Below, in pieces: positions 11,110 to 20,281 of a stretch of 24,310 nucleotides of DNA. This stretch comes from Ettlia oleoabundans (Eukaryota > Chlorophyta > Chlorophyceae > Chlamydomonadales), in contig JAAMXP010001344.1 of assembly GCA_019693395.1 (NCBI GenBank), positions 1 to 24,310 of the forward strand, given 5' to 3'. Under the pieces are notes generated by a model that saw only the letters and a list, made by a program, of their open reading frames with translations, had not been told where the DNA came from and did not search any database. Position numbers and translations under genes: made by a program. How positions within the stretch are numbered: the first letter of the stretch is position 1; the number at the start of each line of letters is the position of its first letter.

Positions 11110-11150
11110 CCAGCAAGAGGCGGCCCCTTCGGGCCGTTCCTCTGCTGGCT
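11108..11150 (+). repeat. Long 3' hairpin of the retroelement
   Basis: AGCCAGCA...GAGG...CGGCCC pairs with GGGCCG...CCTC...TGCTGGCT around a CTTC loop. This gives about 18 paired positions with a single-A bulge on one side and a TT bulge on the other. It starts inside the stop codon of the retroelement reading frame. 3' UTR stem-loops are known as RT recognition structures in several LINE families; that role is inferred here. Confidence 0.75.
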
Positions 11151-11160
11151 TCCTCAACCC

Positions 11161-11195
11161 ACGCCCAAGGGCGTATTCTTTCTTTCTTTTTCATA
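11161..11195 (+). repeat. Second small hairpin and TTTC-rich tail of the retroelement
   Basis: ACGCCC-AA-GGGCGT (11161-11174) is a perfect six-base stem. It is followed at once by TATTCTTTCTTTCTTTTTC, a pyrimidine-rich stretch with TTTC repeats that probably marks the 3' end of the element. Confidence 0.6.
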
Positions 11196-11303
11196 GTCGG
11201 GGCTGCCAGCACGGGTGCTGCAATGACCTGTTCAATGCCTGCATGGTGCATACAGCCTAACTCACCTAAGCTGCCAAGGATCAACACGTCCCCCGCTCAC
11301 TGA

Positions 11304-13974
11304 GGTTTAGGGGTTGCGTGCCCTGCTCACTCAGCATTCCTTATTCGCGGCAGCAAGGTGAAGGATGGCAATGTGCTGGGCAAAGCCATATGGCGGAGGT
11401 GATGCCGTCGCACCCAGCGGCAGTCCCGCCAGGTCACTGCCAATGCCAGCGTCAGAGCGGCAGAGCAGTGAGGCAGCGCATTAGCTGGCCTCCAACACCT
11501 CTGCACCTCTTCCCTCTGCTGTAATGGAGCCCTGCAGGTTCTTGGAGCGCTCTTTGACAGTATGCGGGAGAATGCCGAGCAGGAGCCGCCGGCTAAACGC
11601 CAGCGCGGCAGTGGCAGCAGCAGCAACAAGGGCAGCAGGCATCCCATGCGGTTGGAAACACCCTTCAGAGACTACCAGGCAGATATTGTTAGCCGCGTGC
11701 TGCGGCTGATGTATGATGCAAGCAGCTTCAAGCAGATCGCTGATACGTTGCTCTCAGACCATGTTGAGCTGGAGCAGGTGGGTTGCAACTGTAGCGGCAG
11801 CCTGTCTGTTGAGGGCAGGATGCCGCTGTCCTCTTTGTCGGCCTGGCAGCTGAAGCCTGTTTGCTGGTCCTGGTTGGATGCTACCCAGATGCATGAGGTG
11901 GCATGTCAGCACTGGAAGGTGTTCAGCCGACTCATTCCAGCCGCCCATTTGCCTGCCTGCCTGCCTGCCTGCCTGCCGTCTCGCTCTCTTTCCTGCCTGC
12001 CTGCTTGTTTGACCTGCTGTTGCGGTTGCTTGCGCTCCTTTTCCATAGGTCATCCGCCTGTGCGACCAGCTTGATGCGCGCACCTGCCTCAGACGGCTGG
12101 ACGCAGCGCTGGAGACTGTCGTGCGCAGCGAGGGGTTGGAAGGTGATGTTGAACTCTCCGTGGACATCTTGCTGTCAGCGGAGCGCTACAGGCACTGCTG
12201 CTCGCGCTTGTTCAACACCGTGGCTGCGCAGCTGGGCGGCATGCTGTGCAACCCGGATGACACCAACGTCTACCTCGCTTCGCCAGTCGGTTACCCCTTG
12301 CAGGCAGGTTGGCAGGCAGGCACGGGGGGGGGCAATGAACTGCTTCATGCAGGGCTGACTGTAATGCGTGGCCTTGTGCATGGTCAGCTGTTTGCAACTT
12401 CTCGTCCTATCCCTTCCCTATGGCTGGCAGGCTGTCCTGGGCTGTTTCGGGAGCATCCTCTCATCACCCAATGCTGCACAGATATCTTTTGGTGCCACAT
12501 GTGAATGCCCTTCCACGCCCCGCCATTTCGCCTTGCGCGCCGTCCTGCTGCCTGCAGAGGCTGTTGGGGTGCGATCGTACGCGCCAGCTCAGCTCTGAAA
12601 CGCTGCTGCTGCTGATGGGCTGCATGGGAGCCAGCACATGCGGGGCCTGTGATGCCGCGTTTCATGGCTTTCCTGTAGTCATCAGGAAGCCACCGGAGCC
12701 GGCTTTCCACTTCCCAGAAAGGCTGCACTACAAGCAGACTGTGGAGGTACGCAGTGCGGCACCCAGCACTTGCTACTCAGCTTACTGTCAGCCATTGCGT
12801 TGCTTGCACACTGGCTCACACTTTGCCCAATTTCGTAACCACGCATTCAACATTGATGCCACAGGCGGTGCTGATCCTGGGCTGCTTGTGTGCAGGTGTT
12901 CTGTCCTCTGGCCGTGGAGGGAGCAGACGTAGGGCACGGTGGCAGACCACTTGTGACCCGGCCGTTCTACGTGTTTGACCAGCGGTGGTAAGCACTGTTG
13001 CCGAGTCGCGATGCCCTGCACCGCCGCTGCTAAATCTCTTACCAATTGAGCTTCTGAATGCACTCTTGGCTGCCATTGTACCCGCTGCCATGCGATGTAG
13101 CAGCAACAACTTTAGCTTCCGCCTTGCCACGTCCAGGCAGGTGCACATCATTCAGGAAGCTGGGAGCTGGCTGCTGGGGCTCCACACAGAGTGGCTTGAG
13201 CTGGCTGCTGCTGCCAAGGCTGTTTGGCGGGAGTTCAACATCAAGGCCACTGTTGTGAGCAGCAGCGGGCACGATCTCACCACAAGTGAGTAGAGGGCAT
13301 TCGCAGTTGGTGTTTTACATGGGCTGGGGGTGGAGGTTGCCAAGCGGGGTTGCTAGAGTTAATGTCATTACTTCTAACTCGTTCTAAAAAGAGTTGTATT
13401 TGCGGGCTCGCTGCGACGCATCTTGAAGACACATTTATGAGACGAAGGTAGAGAGTTGGAAAGCGTCCAAGGTGCATTACCGGAATGGTTTGCACGATGC
13501 ATCGTGCTGCTTTGGTGCAGATCACTCCATAGGTATACGCCGTCCTGAATATGAAGACGGGGAAGCTGCAACTTCCAATGATATATTGGTTACAGTGCAA
13601 GGTGAATGGTGTTCACCCTTCCTGTTGAAGCTGTGTCAAGCAACACTGCTCCGCTTGCTGAGTGACTTTGGTTGTGTGTTGCTCAGAGCTGATTGCGGAT
13701 GAACCTGGGTGTTGTACTTGTGGCAGCTGGGCTTCAGTAGTGCCAAAGCTGGCAGCGGCTGCTTGCGTTGCTGTAATGCATTTGCCAGACTTGCACAAAT
13801 GCAGCAGCAGTACCGGTGTCAGGTTTTGACTTGTAACCGCCATTGGGTGCTCTGCCTGGTGTGCTCTCGTTGACCCCATCTGCAGACCTGCAAGATCCGG
13901 CCAAGGGCCTGCTGTTGAGTAATGGCCGGGCGCGTCTGCGTTTTGAGATGGAATGCCAATGTCTGGACATGTGA
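11304..13974 (+). CDS. BTB/POZ-domain protein, copy 1, with a truncated first exon
   Basis: Exons: fragment about 11304-11357, then 11538-11777, 12049-12303, 12558-12746, 12896-12987, 13137-13285 and 13886-13974 (TGA). Every exon has a counterpart at the same phase in the copy at 14559-17014; the 92-base and 89-base exons are identical in length. The intron after 12303 has a GC donor. Exon 1 keeps only the end of the BTB signature (PAHSAFLIRGSK). An in-frame TGA lies just upstream at 11301-11303, and the retroelement occupies the place where the start should be. Exon 2 (VLGALFDSM, then PPAKRQR, a possible nuclear signal, then LETPF) continues the BTB fold, with VIRLCDQLDARTC following. The C-terminal module contains RPFYVFDQRW and ends MECQCLDM. 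BTB proteins usually dimerise and act as CUL3 adaptors or transcription cofactors. Translation could restart at ATG 11562 (329 residues); otherwise this is a pseudogene. TGTAA lies at 14143-14147. Confidence 0.75.
11949..11978 (+). repeat. (TGCC)n microsatellite in a BTB copy 1 intron
   Basis: About six TGCC/TGCCTGCC units lie in the intron before the exon starting at 12049, followed by a further pyrimidine-rich tract. The corresponding intron of the other copy has a similar, shorter run right at its acceptor. Confidence 0.8.
13286..13885 (+). other. Long last intron of BTB copy 1
   Basis: A 600-base intron, GT donor after 13285 and AG acceptor at 13884-13885, separates two exons conserved in the paralogue. 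No exon inside it is supported by comparison with the other copy, whose matching intron is about 436 bases. Confidence 0.6.
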
Positions 13975-14558
13975 GACGGGAGGCTGGCAGGGTGGTGGAC
14001 CTGGGTCATGCTACCTCGCCCCTGCTTAGAGTACAGGTGCATCAGCTGAGAGCCCCCCAGCGAAATCACACCGCCTATTGGTTGATTACTTCTTCAACTG
14101 CTTACTCTAGACCAATGAACGTATCACCTTCCTCCTTGCACCTGTAATACGGGCAACTTTGATGGCCGAAGCCAGCCACAGAGTGGGTATCAGCCACTAT
14201 TTTGGACGATAGGTGCATGCACGCTTGCTGCGATCAGTTATGGTGCGGGACATCTTTTTTGAATGGATACTTCTGTAGCAGGCAGTGGCAGACAATCAAC
14301 CAAACATTCAGCAACAACATTGAGAGAGCGCAGAGACGGTGGCATGCAAGCATGCGGGCGGTGAAGTGCGCTTTGCATGCTTTGTTTTCATTGCCTCCTG
14401 CATCTCATTCTCGCACGCGACATGACCATTTTCGCTGTTCCCATGTCATGAAATAGTTTAACATCAGGTCACATCGCTTGTACAGCCGGCTCTCTGCCAG
14501 TCCTTTTACGTTTATGAAGCTGGCCCGTATTGACAGCGCGTGTTAGCACTTCGACAAT
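13975..14558. other. Intergenic stretch between the BTB copies
   Basis: A TGTAA motif at 14143-14147, 170 bases after the upstream stop, is the likely polyadenylation signal. The remainder should hold the promoter of the next gene, but I see no clear TATA box and no gene. Confidence 0.55.
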
Positions 14559-17014
14559 ATGAGCCAAGAACTCCCCATTTACCTGGGTGCCGATAATCCT
14601 GAGGAAATGCTGAGGCGAGCCGATGTGTTCCTCGGTTGTTCAAACAAGGACCTGCCCGCCCATTCAGCCTATTTAACTCAAGAAGGCAAGGTGATTCGAG
14701 CGGGGGGGGGGGGCAGGCAGCAGTAGTACGTGATTTACTCCCATATGCCGCCGCAAGGGTCACAGTCCACTTGGCAGCACTTGAGCTTGCCCACGCACCT
14801 GGTTGTGTTCACCATAGCCCCCCCACCTCGTAAAACGATGATTGCAGGTGCTGGCAGGCATGTTTGATACCGTGACTGGTGACGGCGGCGGCCAACAAGG
14901 GCCACCGGCCAAGCGCCAGCGGCGCGGCGGCGATAGCGGGTGCAGGGGGGCCGTTTCCTCCGTGAACCAACTCCGGCTGGAGACGCCATTCAAGCACTAC
15001 CATGCAGCAGTTGTCAGCGACCTGCTTCAGATAATGTATGACTCGGCTGCCATTAGTGACGTGGCACGATCCTTGCTGCTGTCAGGGTATGCCAATGACG
15101 AGGTGTGAGGTGAGGCTGGGGCCTTTGTTTTGGTGTTGTGGACCCATACCTGGCATTCTTGCCACACAGCGCTGTTTCCGCAGTGTTGGAAACATTGGTG
15201 CCACTGTGACCTTGCCTTTGAGCTCGCGCGTTGCAGTGTGCCCATTGCGAAACAACATGTCCCCGCCTTGCGCTCTGCCCTAACTTGCCTTTCACATGCT
15301 GCCTGCCTGCCTGCCTGCAGCTCATCCGCCTGTGTAACCAGCTGGACGCGCGCACCTGCATGAAGCGGCTGGATGCAGCGTTCGAGGGTGTTGTGAAGGG
15401 TGATATTATTGACTGGAACATGGAACTAATGTTGAACGTGCTGCTGGTGGCAGATCCTCGGAAGCACTGCTGCCCGCGCTGTCACGGGGCAGCAGCCGCG
15501 TTGTTGGTGGCGAGATCAGTAGCATGAAAGGCTGGCAGTCGCCCCAGACTCCTCTGCAGGCAAGCGTGGCAGCCCATCAACAGTTCATTAGCAGCCCTTG
15601 CATGCTGCCAGTCGTACCAGGTTTACCCCGCACCCCTGCCTATTTCAAGCTAAGCATGAGGTGCTGTTAGCATGCCCCTTGGGAAGCAGGGGCTGCAACA
15701 GCGCTAGTTGAAGGTCCATCTAGTGCAATACATGCCTTTCTGTCCACTTCCTGTGCAGCTGTTTTTGATGCAAGATGCGGCACGCAAGCTGAGCGCCGAC
15801 ACCCTGCTGCTGGTCATGGGCTGCATGCGCTCCAGCACACGCAAGGCCTGGCAGGCATGTGACCACCCCATGATGTCAATCCCAGTCCCAGACTTTGATA
15901 TCCCGAGGAACCTGCACAGCAAGGTTGCACCTGAGTGATGCCCAGCTTTGCAACCCCACTCAAGTTCCATCAACCATCAGCCAATCGGCTTGCAATGTCA
16001 CTGTCCGCACATGTCCGCAGCTTTTGTTTACGCTGCCTACAGATGAGGCCAGCAATGGCGGCTCAAATAGATTTTCTGTAGCTACGGAGATCGATTTGCT
16101 TGGGCAGCCATGGTGAGGTGGCATGCATGTGTAGTCATGGATGAAGTGTCAGTTCAGCTCTTTTCGGCCAAGGGAAACCCACACTGCATGTATTTATGAG
16201 TGTTCCACACCCCGGTCACGTAAATGCTGCGCTGGCATGTTGCATTGGACATGCAGATGAAACAGCTAGCCAATACAAAATCATTTTTTGATGATTGCGT
16301 TCAACAGCAACCTGTACTGCTTTCTTACGTTCATGGGTTGCAGGGAGCTGTATGTGATGCGGTGGGACCGCTGGTGGCACCTGGGACTGTGCCCTGCCGC
16401 GTCATTTGGGGACTCAAAAGTGGAGTACTGCCGCTTGTTCAAGGTCCAGGCCACCATTGCAAGCTCCACTGGCAAGGGCATTGTGACAGGCAAGAATGAG
16501 CCAAAATGCGTATATTGGCATTGCGACAGCAGGTGATGTGACTGGAGACAGGGAGAAGACAGGGATTGAAACTTGCACGCCATAACTCTTTGTATGATTG
16601 CTGGTTTACATTGGACTGCAGAGCACCGCCTTATAGCTGGCTCCTCCCAAGTTCCTCAAAAAGAAAAGGTCTCTTCTTCCAAACATCTGGTGGGGACGAA
16701 AGGTAAGTGCCGCTGCCCTACGGGTTCATATTAACATGCAGAAAAGCGTAGTCATATGCAGAAAAGCTTGCGACTGTCAGGGTTTCTGATGTACAAATCC
16801 CGCATGTAAGCAGCAAGGCAGCTTGAGTGACGAAGCCTACGGTCGGGTGCCCAGTCTGTAGTGTAAATATGGCGCACACAACTGCAAAGCCTGCCGCGTT
16901 CAATCCTGTGGTTCCTTGATTGCAGATTTGAAGAACCCAGCCGAAGGACTGGTGGGGAAGGATGGCAAGGTGCACATGCGGTTCCTGGTGAATTGCACCT
17001 GCCTGGATATGTGA
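14559..17014 (+). CDS. BTB/POZ-domain protein, copy 2, with a one-base frameshift in exon 3
   Basis: Exons: 14559-14690, 14848-15102, 15321-15559, 15759-15923, 16021-16112, 16344-16489 and 16926-17014 (TGA). Restoring one base in exon 3 would give 372 residues. Exon 1 starts MSQELPIYLGADNPEEM and carries the BTB signature ADVFLGCSNKDLPAHSAYL. Exon 2 adds VLAGMFDTV, PPAKRQR and LETPFKHYHAAVVSDLLQIM. Exon 3 starts LIRLCNQLDARTCMKRLDAA. The later module has the tryptophan-rich ELYVMRWDRWWHLGL and ends VNCTCLDM. Introns after 15559 and 16489 have GC donors. Exon 3 is 239 bases; near 15478-15485 the frame slips by one relative to the paralogue and, uncorrected, hits TGA at 15525-15527. The exons after the slip remain open and phase-matched, so this is either a recent lesion or a sequence error. 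TGTAA lies at 17158-17162. Confidence 0.8.
14700..14713 (+). repeat. Poly-G run in intron 1 of BTB copy 2
   Basis: A dozen G in a row inside the first intron. Runs like this are prone to length errors in sequencing, which is relevant when judging the nearby single-base frameshift. Confidence 0.7.
15297..15320 (+). repeat. (TGCC)n run forming an intron acceptor in BTB copy 2
   Basis: CTGCCTGCCTGCCTGCCTGCAG serves as the pyrimidine-containing acceptor before the exon at 15321. It parallels the TGCC microsatellite in the matching intron of copy 1 and is probably inherited from before the duplication. Confidence 0.65.
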
Positions 17015-17357
17015 GCTCAAGCGCCTTGAACAGCGGGTGTTGAACTCTGTGCCAGCTCACTTGGCTGGCTGGTGCAGCAGGCCGGCACCGGGGTAGCGAC
17101 AGGCACGGCAATCGGCGCTCTTCTGTTGCAGTGCAGACCTCCCTCCTGTCGTCATGATGTAACCAGGGTGGCTACATCGCAGAGCGGTGTCACTGCAGTT
17201 GGGTGCTGGCGGCACGCTGGCAACGGTGAAACTGGTCAGCAATACACCTCTTCGCAGTACCGGCCTTCTTCCTCATTACCACAGCTCCCTCTTCATCTTG
17301 CCATGTAATTGGCTCATTACTGCCCCCGCTAGTCTTACATCCTACCAGCGAGTCGCG
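17015..17357. other. Intergenic stretch after BTB copy 2
   Basis: TGTAA at 17158-17162 is the likely polyadenylation signal of the upstream gene; a second TGTAA lies near 17304. No gene is supported. Confidence 0.5.
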
Positions 17358-18814
17358 ATGTCCAGCCATTCCTACTCAGCCACCCCGCCACCCTGCTCCC
17401 CAAAGCTCTCTGGCCTCCCAAAGTCGCCGCTGTCGCCCAACAACCCCGTGAACAGCGGACGGCTCAAGTCGGACCCTCGCAAGACAAGGTCAGCGGGGGC
17501 GCGTTTTTCCGAAAGCCAAGCCTCTTCTTGTACCGATTGCGGGGTATGATACCATCCTTCGCTCCCAGATGCACCGCAGTGAGCTGCTGCGCGACATATC
17601 CAAGGCCCTGCAGTCTCCTATCCCATTGGCGGTAAGCAAAATGTTGCCGCAGCTCTTGCCTGGCAATGCCCCCAGTGGTGTTCAAGCAAGTGATTCATGC
17701 GTGCTGCAGGCTCATTATGTGCGTAAGCTGGAGGCAAACCTGGGAGCACAAACATCTCAGGCTGGCGGACGCCCTCGCCTGTCCGTCCCAGCCATGACCG
17801 CAGCCAGCCACATCAGTCCCGCGGAGCAATCAGCAAAAGACGTATGTTGTGCATGCAGAGAAGTTTGCATGCTGACCAACATGAGAACACGATTGATTTC
17901 GCCGTTGACAATGCTGCCTCTTCATCTGGCTTGTACTGCAGTTGGTGGCATCCCTGGAACGTCTGCTGCAGCAGCCAGCTGCCAGTCCGGGCCGAGCAGC
18001 ACTAACTGCACTGCGGCAGAGCCACTCAGCAGAACTTCCCATGCCAAAACTGCAAGATGGTACTGCACCCGCAGCCAGGCATGTTTCGCCACCAAGCTTT
18101 ACAGGAGTTGAGTCTCAGTGGAGCAGCACAGCAGAGGGCACAGCCAGCGCTGAGGCCGCCACATCCACCCCGGCAGCACCCACCATCCGATGGTGGTTTG
18201 CAGCTGAGCGGGCTGCAGCTCGCTGCAAGTCGCCAACCGACGGCAGCAACAGCGGGGGCAGGTTGAGGGGCAGCACCCAATTGTGGCAGGAGTCCACTGC
18301 GGCAGCATCCCATCAGTCCTTGCCAGCTGCAGCAGCAGCTGACTTGCTTGCAGAAATAGAGCGAGCTGTGAGCCCCACAGCCTCACCAGCAGGTGTGACC
18401 TACCTGTCCCTGTCTGCTGACGCCTCACATTTGTTACCATACCAGCTGGAAGCAACACGTACAGCAGCCTCGGTCCCTGGATCTCCACAGCCGCACTCAG
18501 CAACAGCAGCCTGGCACCAAACAATCCCAATAACAGCAGCTGCCACTGCGTCAGCAGCCTGCCCAAGCATTGCAGTGGCCAGCATGTCGCAAACTGCCTA
18601 CATGCCTGTCAGCGGCAGCCCCGGTGCTGCGACCTTGCAGCTGCCACCCTTTGTCCTTCCTGCACAGGCAGCCGAAGCATTTGCAAAGGAGGCAAGCCGA
18701 TTGCAGGCAGAGCTGCAGCACTTTGCAGAGCTTGAGCGCCAGAGTTCCGCACAGTTTACTGCCAGGGTGGCGGCAGAAATGGAGCACATATGGGTCCTGC
18801 CAGTTCGCGGCTGA
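17358..18814 (+). CDS. Ser/Ala/Thr-rich protein with a C-terminal helix, function unknown
   Basis: The well-supported exons are 17569-17631, 17710-17841 and 17942-18814 (TGA), all phase 0, giving 355 residues from ATG 17569 (MHRSELLRDISKALQS). A likely extra 5' exon, 17358-17488, encodes a Ser/Pro-rich stretch (SPKLSGLPKSPLSPNN) with a good GTCAGC donor. It ends in phase 2 and does not join exon 17569 in frame, so either the junction differs, a base is wrong, or that stretch is untranslated. After AHYVRKLEANLG the protein is low complexity (Ala, Ser, Thr, Gln). It ends in an amphipathic, coiled-coil-like segment (EAFAKEASRLQAELQHFAEL...ARVAAEMEHIW). Introns are short (78 and 100 bases). TGTAA at 18866-18870, 52 bases after the stop, fits the 3' end. 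No family recognised. Confidence 0.65.
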
Positions 18815-18865
18815 TGGAAATCTTCTGGCAGCCTGCTATGGGTTTGGCATCAGTTTGAGCTGAGC

Positions 18866-18870
18866 TGTAA
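18866..18870 (+). terminator. Polyadenylation motif TGTAA
   Basis: TGTAA 52 bases downstream of the stop of the Ser/Ala-rich gene, at the spacing typical of green-algal genes. Confidence 0.5.
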
Positions 18871-19238
18871 TTTTGATGCTCTTATTCGACATAATCAATC
18901 ACAAGTGTGACAATCAGTTTATTGATAGCAGTTTGAAGTGGAGGCACAAAGAATGTACCGAGCTGCTGGCAGAACATAGCAGAATGAGCGTTAATGCCAT
19001 TGCAATGCGTCAACAGAGCTCAAGTCAGTGGGCACGGACTGTGCATGTCTGAAAGGGGAGCATCAGTTACAATTTACAAACATAATTGAGAATTGCCAAG
19101 GTGGCGGTTGTGTTGGCTAGGTGCGGCGCCCAGCTGACACCATAAACTGCTGCCACATTGACACAAGCGCCATGCGGAGCCGGCTGGGTTGCTGTTTGCT
19201 TTCGCTTGCCTGTATATGACCTGGGCGTCTGCTGCTAT
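18871..19238. other. Intergenic stretch between convergent genes
   Basis: No gene is supported. Two TTACA motifs (reverse complement of TGTAA) at about 19066-19082 could be the polyadenylation signal of the minus-strand RING-CH copy that ends at 19239. Confidence 0.45.
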
Positions 19239-19642
19239 CTACTTTGGCAGGCACCTAAACAGCGCCCAGTGACACGCGATCACCAAAACCGCAGTCCAAA
19301 AGTTCACAACCTGCTCCTCTGGCGGGTCTGCCAGTAGCAGCTCGTACAGCGCCCACCTGCGTTCGTACTGCTGCGCGCAAATGTTGCAGTACCTTGGCCT
19401 TTGGCTGTACCGCTGGCATGCTACGAGGCAGCTTTCAACGATGAAGGACATGGTACCGCAGCAGCCACAGGGTCTGTACAGTTTTCACCGCCAGGCGTGC
19501 GGTCTGCTGGCTCAAAGCAGATGCGGCACAAAGGCTCCCGGGACTGCTCTCCTTGTGGGTGTGCTGCACAGCACAGTCTGGTTGTAAAATTGAGTATGAA
19601 ATCTGAGGGACGGGTTTTTTGAGCTACAGTAACATGCACCAT
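19239..19642 (-). pseudogene. Decayed RING-CH (RINGv) membrane-protein paralogue
   Basis: On the minus strand, a frame starting near 19642 gives RLCCAAHPQGEQSREPLCRI then CFEPADRTPGG. The rest of the domain continues in another frame as CGCCGTMSFIVESCLVACQ...YCNICAQQYERRW, then a hydrophobic segment (FWTAVLVIACHWALF) and a stop at 19239. The frame changes near 19475, two bases different in length from the intact paralogue at 20282-20806. The zinc-ligand His of the C4HC3 pattern (HIHESC in the paralogue) is Val here (FIVESC). Two independent defects in the zinc-binding core make an active E3 ligase unlikely. An unrecognised intron could explain the frame change but not the lost His. Confidence 0.7.
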
Positions 19643-20281
19643 TACCTATGCTGTCCATGCAACCTTGGTGGCCGCCTGCTGGCATGCCTGGCCGGCGTCG
19701 CCAGCACAGCGCGAGACGCCCAGACATGCGGCCTCCACTCACTGTTCAGACGTCTCTTACGCTCGCCTGGGTCTCCCATATGGGCTATCCGGAGGTTCAA
19801 GAGAGGGAGCAAGCGTGGGGAGCCACAAAGGTGAGGTCTAACCATGCTGGGCGGACATGGTTGAGGTTCGCGAACAGCTGCCTAGCTAGCTAAACGCCTC
19901 GCAACAGGCGGGAGCAAGCAGTAAGACGGAGCGAACGTGTTATCAGGACCCTCTTTGTGTCCTGACTTGTCCAGATGGCTTGTCCAAGACGGTGCGCAAG
20001 GGCCTGGCCTTTAGAAAGAAGTCAAAGTCCTGTTTGCCTGGCTCCATACACTCCCCGCACAGAACCTGTAGGTGTTGACTGGCGCAGTTGCAGCAACATA
20101 TTTGATGATGCCTGGAGCCAGTACATTGGCGGTGGGACAACCGAGAATATGCACCTAGGTATGCATGGCAGCTGCAGTTTGCTTGCTGGGCCGTTGCGGA
20201 AACAAAGGTATGACAGTGGGTAACGAACGATTTGATGAAGGAGGGCACGATGCACGAGGTGTCCTTCATCCGCGGCCATCC
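19643..20281. other. Intergenic stretch between the RING-CH copies
   Basis: There is no clearly coding exon on either strand. A minus-strand ORF (19943-20269) contains LQVLCGECMEPG, faintly like a RING-CH start, but lacks the remaining ligands. Confidence 0.45.

Larger units (their letters stand above)
8340..11200 (+). mobile_element. Decayed non-LTR (LINE-type) retrotransposon lacking the RT domain
   Basis: Pieces of one polyprotein follow in order over at least eight frame changes: an upstream domain (8351-9329), RNase H (about 9537-9980), a C-x2-C-x7-H-x4-C finger (about 10396-10440), a restriction-like-endonuclease-like block with an RPD motif (about 10658-10790) and a conserved C-terminal tail ending at a stop at 11107-11109. 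Two hairpins and a TTTC-rich tail follow. RNase H followed by CCHC and an RPD...E block fits LINEs with an RLE endonuclease, or algal Dualen/RandI-like elements. No reverse transcriptase motifs are found; at most about 200 bases separate the upstream domain from RNase H, so RT has probably been deleted. The 5' boundary near 8340 is set by the start of recognisable coding sequence and is approximate; the element is probably 5'-truncated. Confidence 0.75.

Noticed and set aside
8318..11304. TCACTGAG at 8318-8325 and 11297-11304 as a target-site duplication flanking the retroelement
   Set aside because: Only eight common bases, with related TCACT strings nearby, and neither copy sits exactly at a defined element end. 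It may be chance; an empty-site allele is needed.
17489..17541. A 27-base intron ending at 17568 to reconcile the Ser/Pro-rich exon with the next exon
   Set aside because: Far too short for splicing; the other introns of this gene are 78-100 bases.
19943..20269. A third RING-CH fragment on the minus strand (LQVLCGECMEPG)
   Set aside because: Only a CxxC and a short EPG resemblance; the other zinc ligands and flanking motifs are missing.
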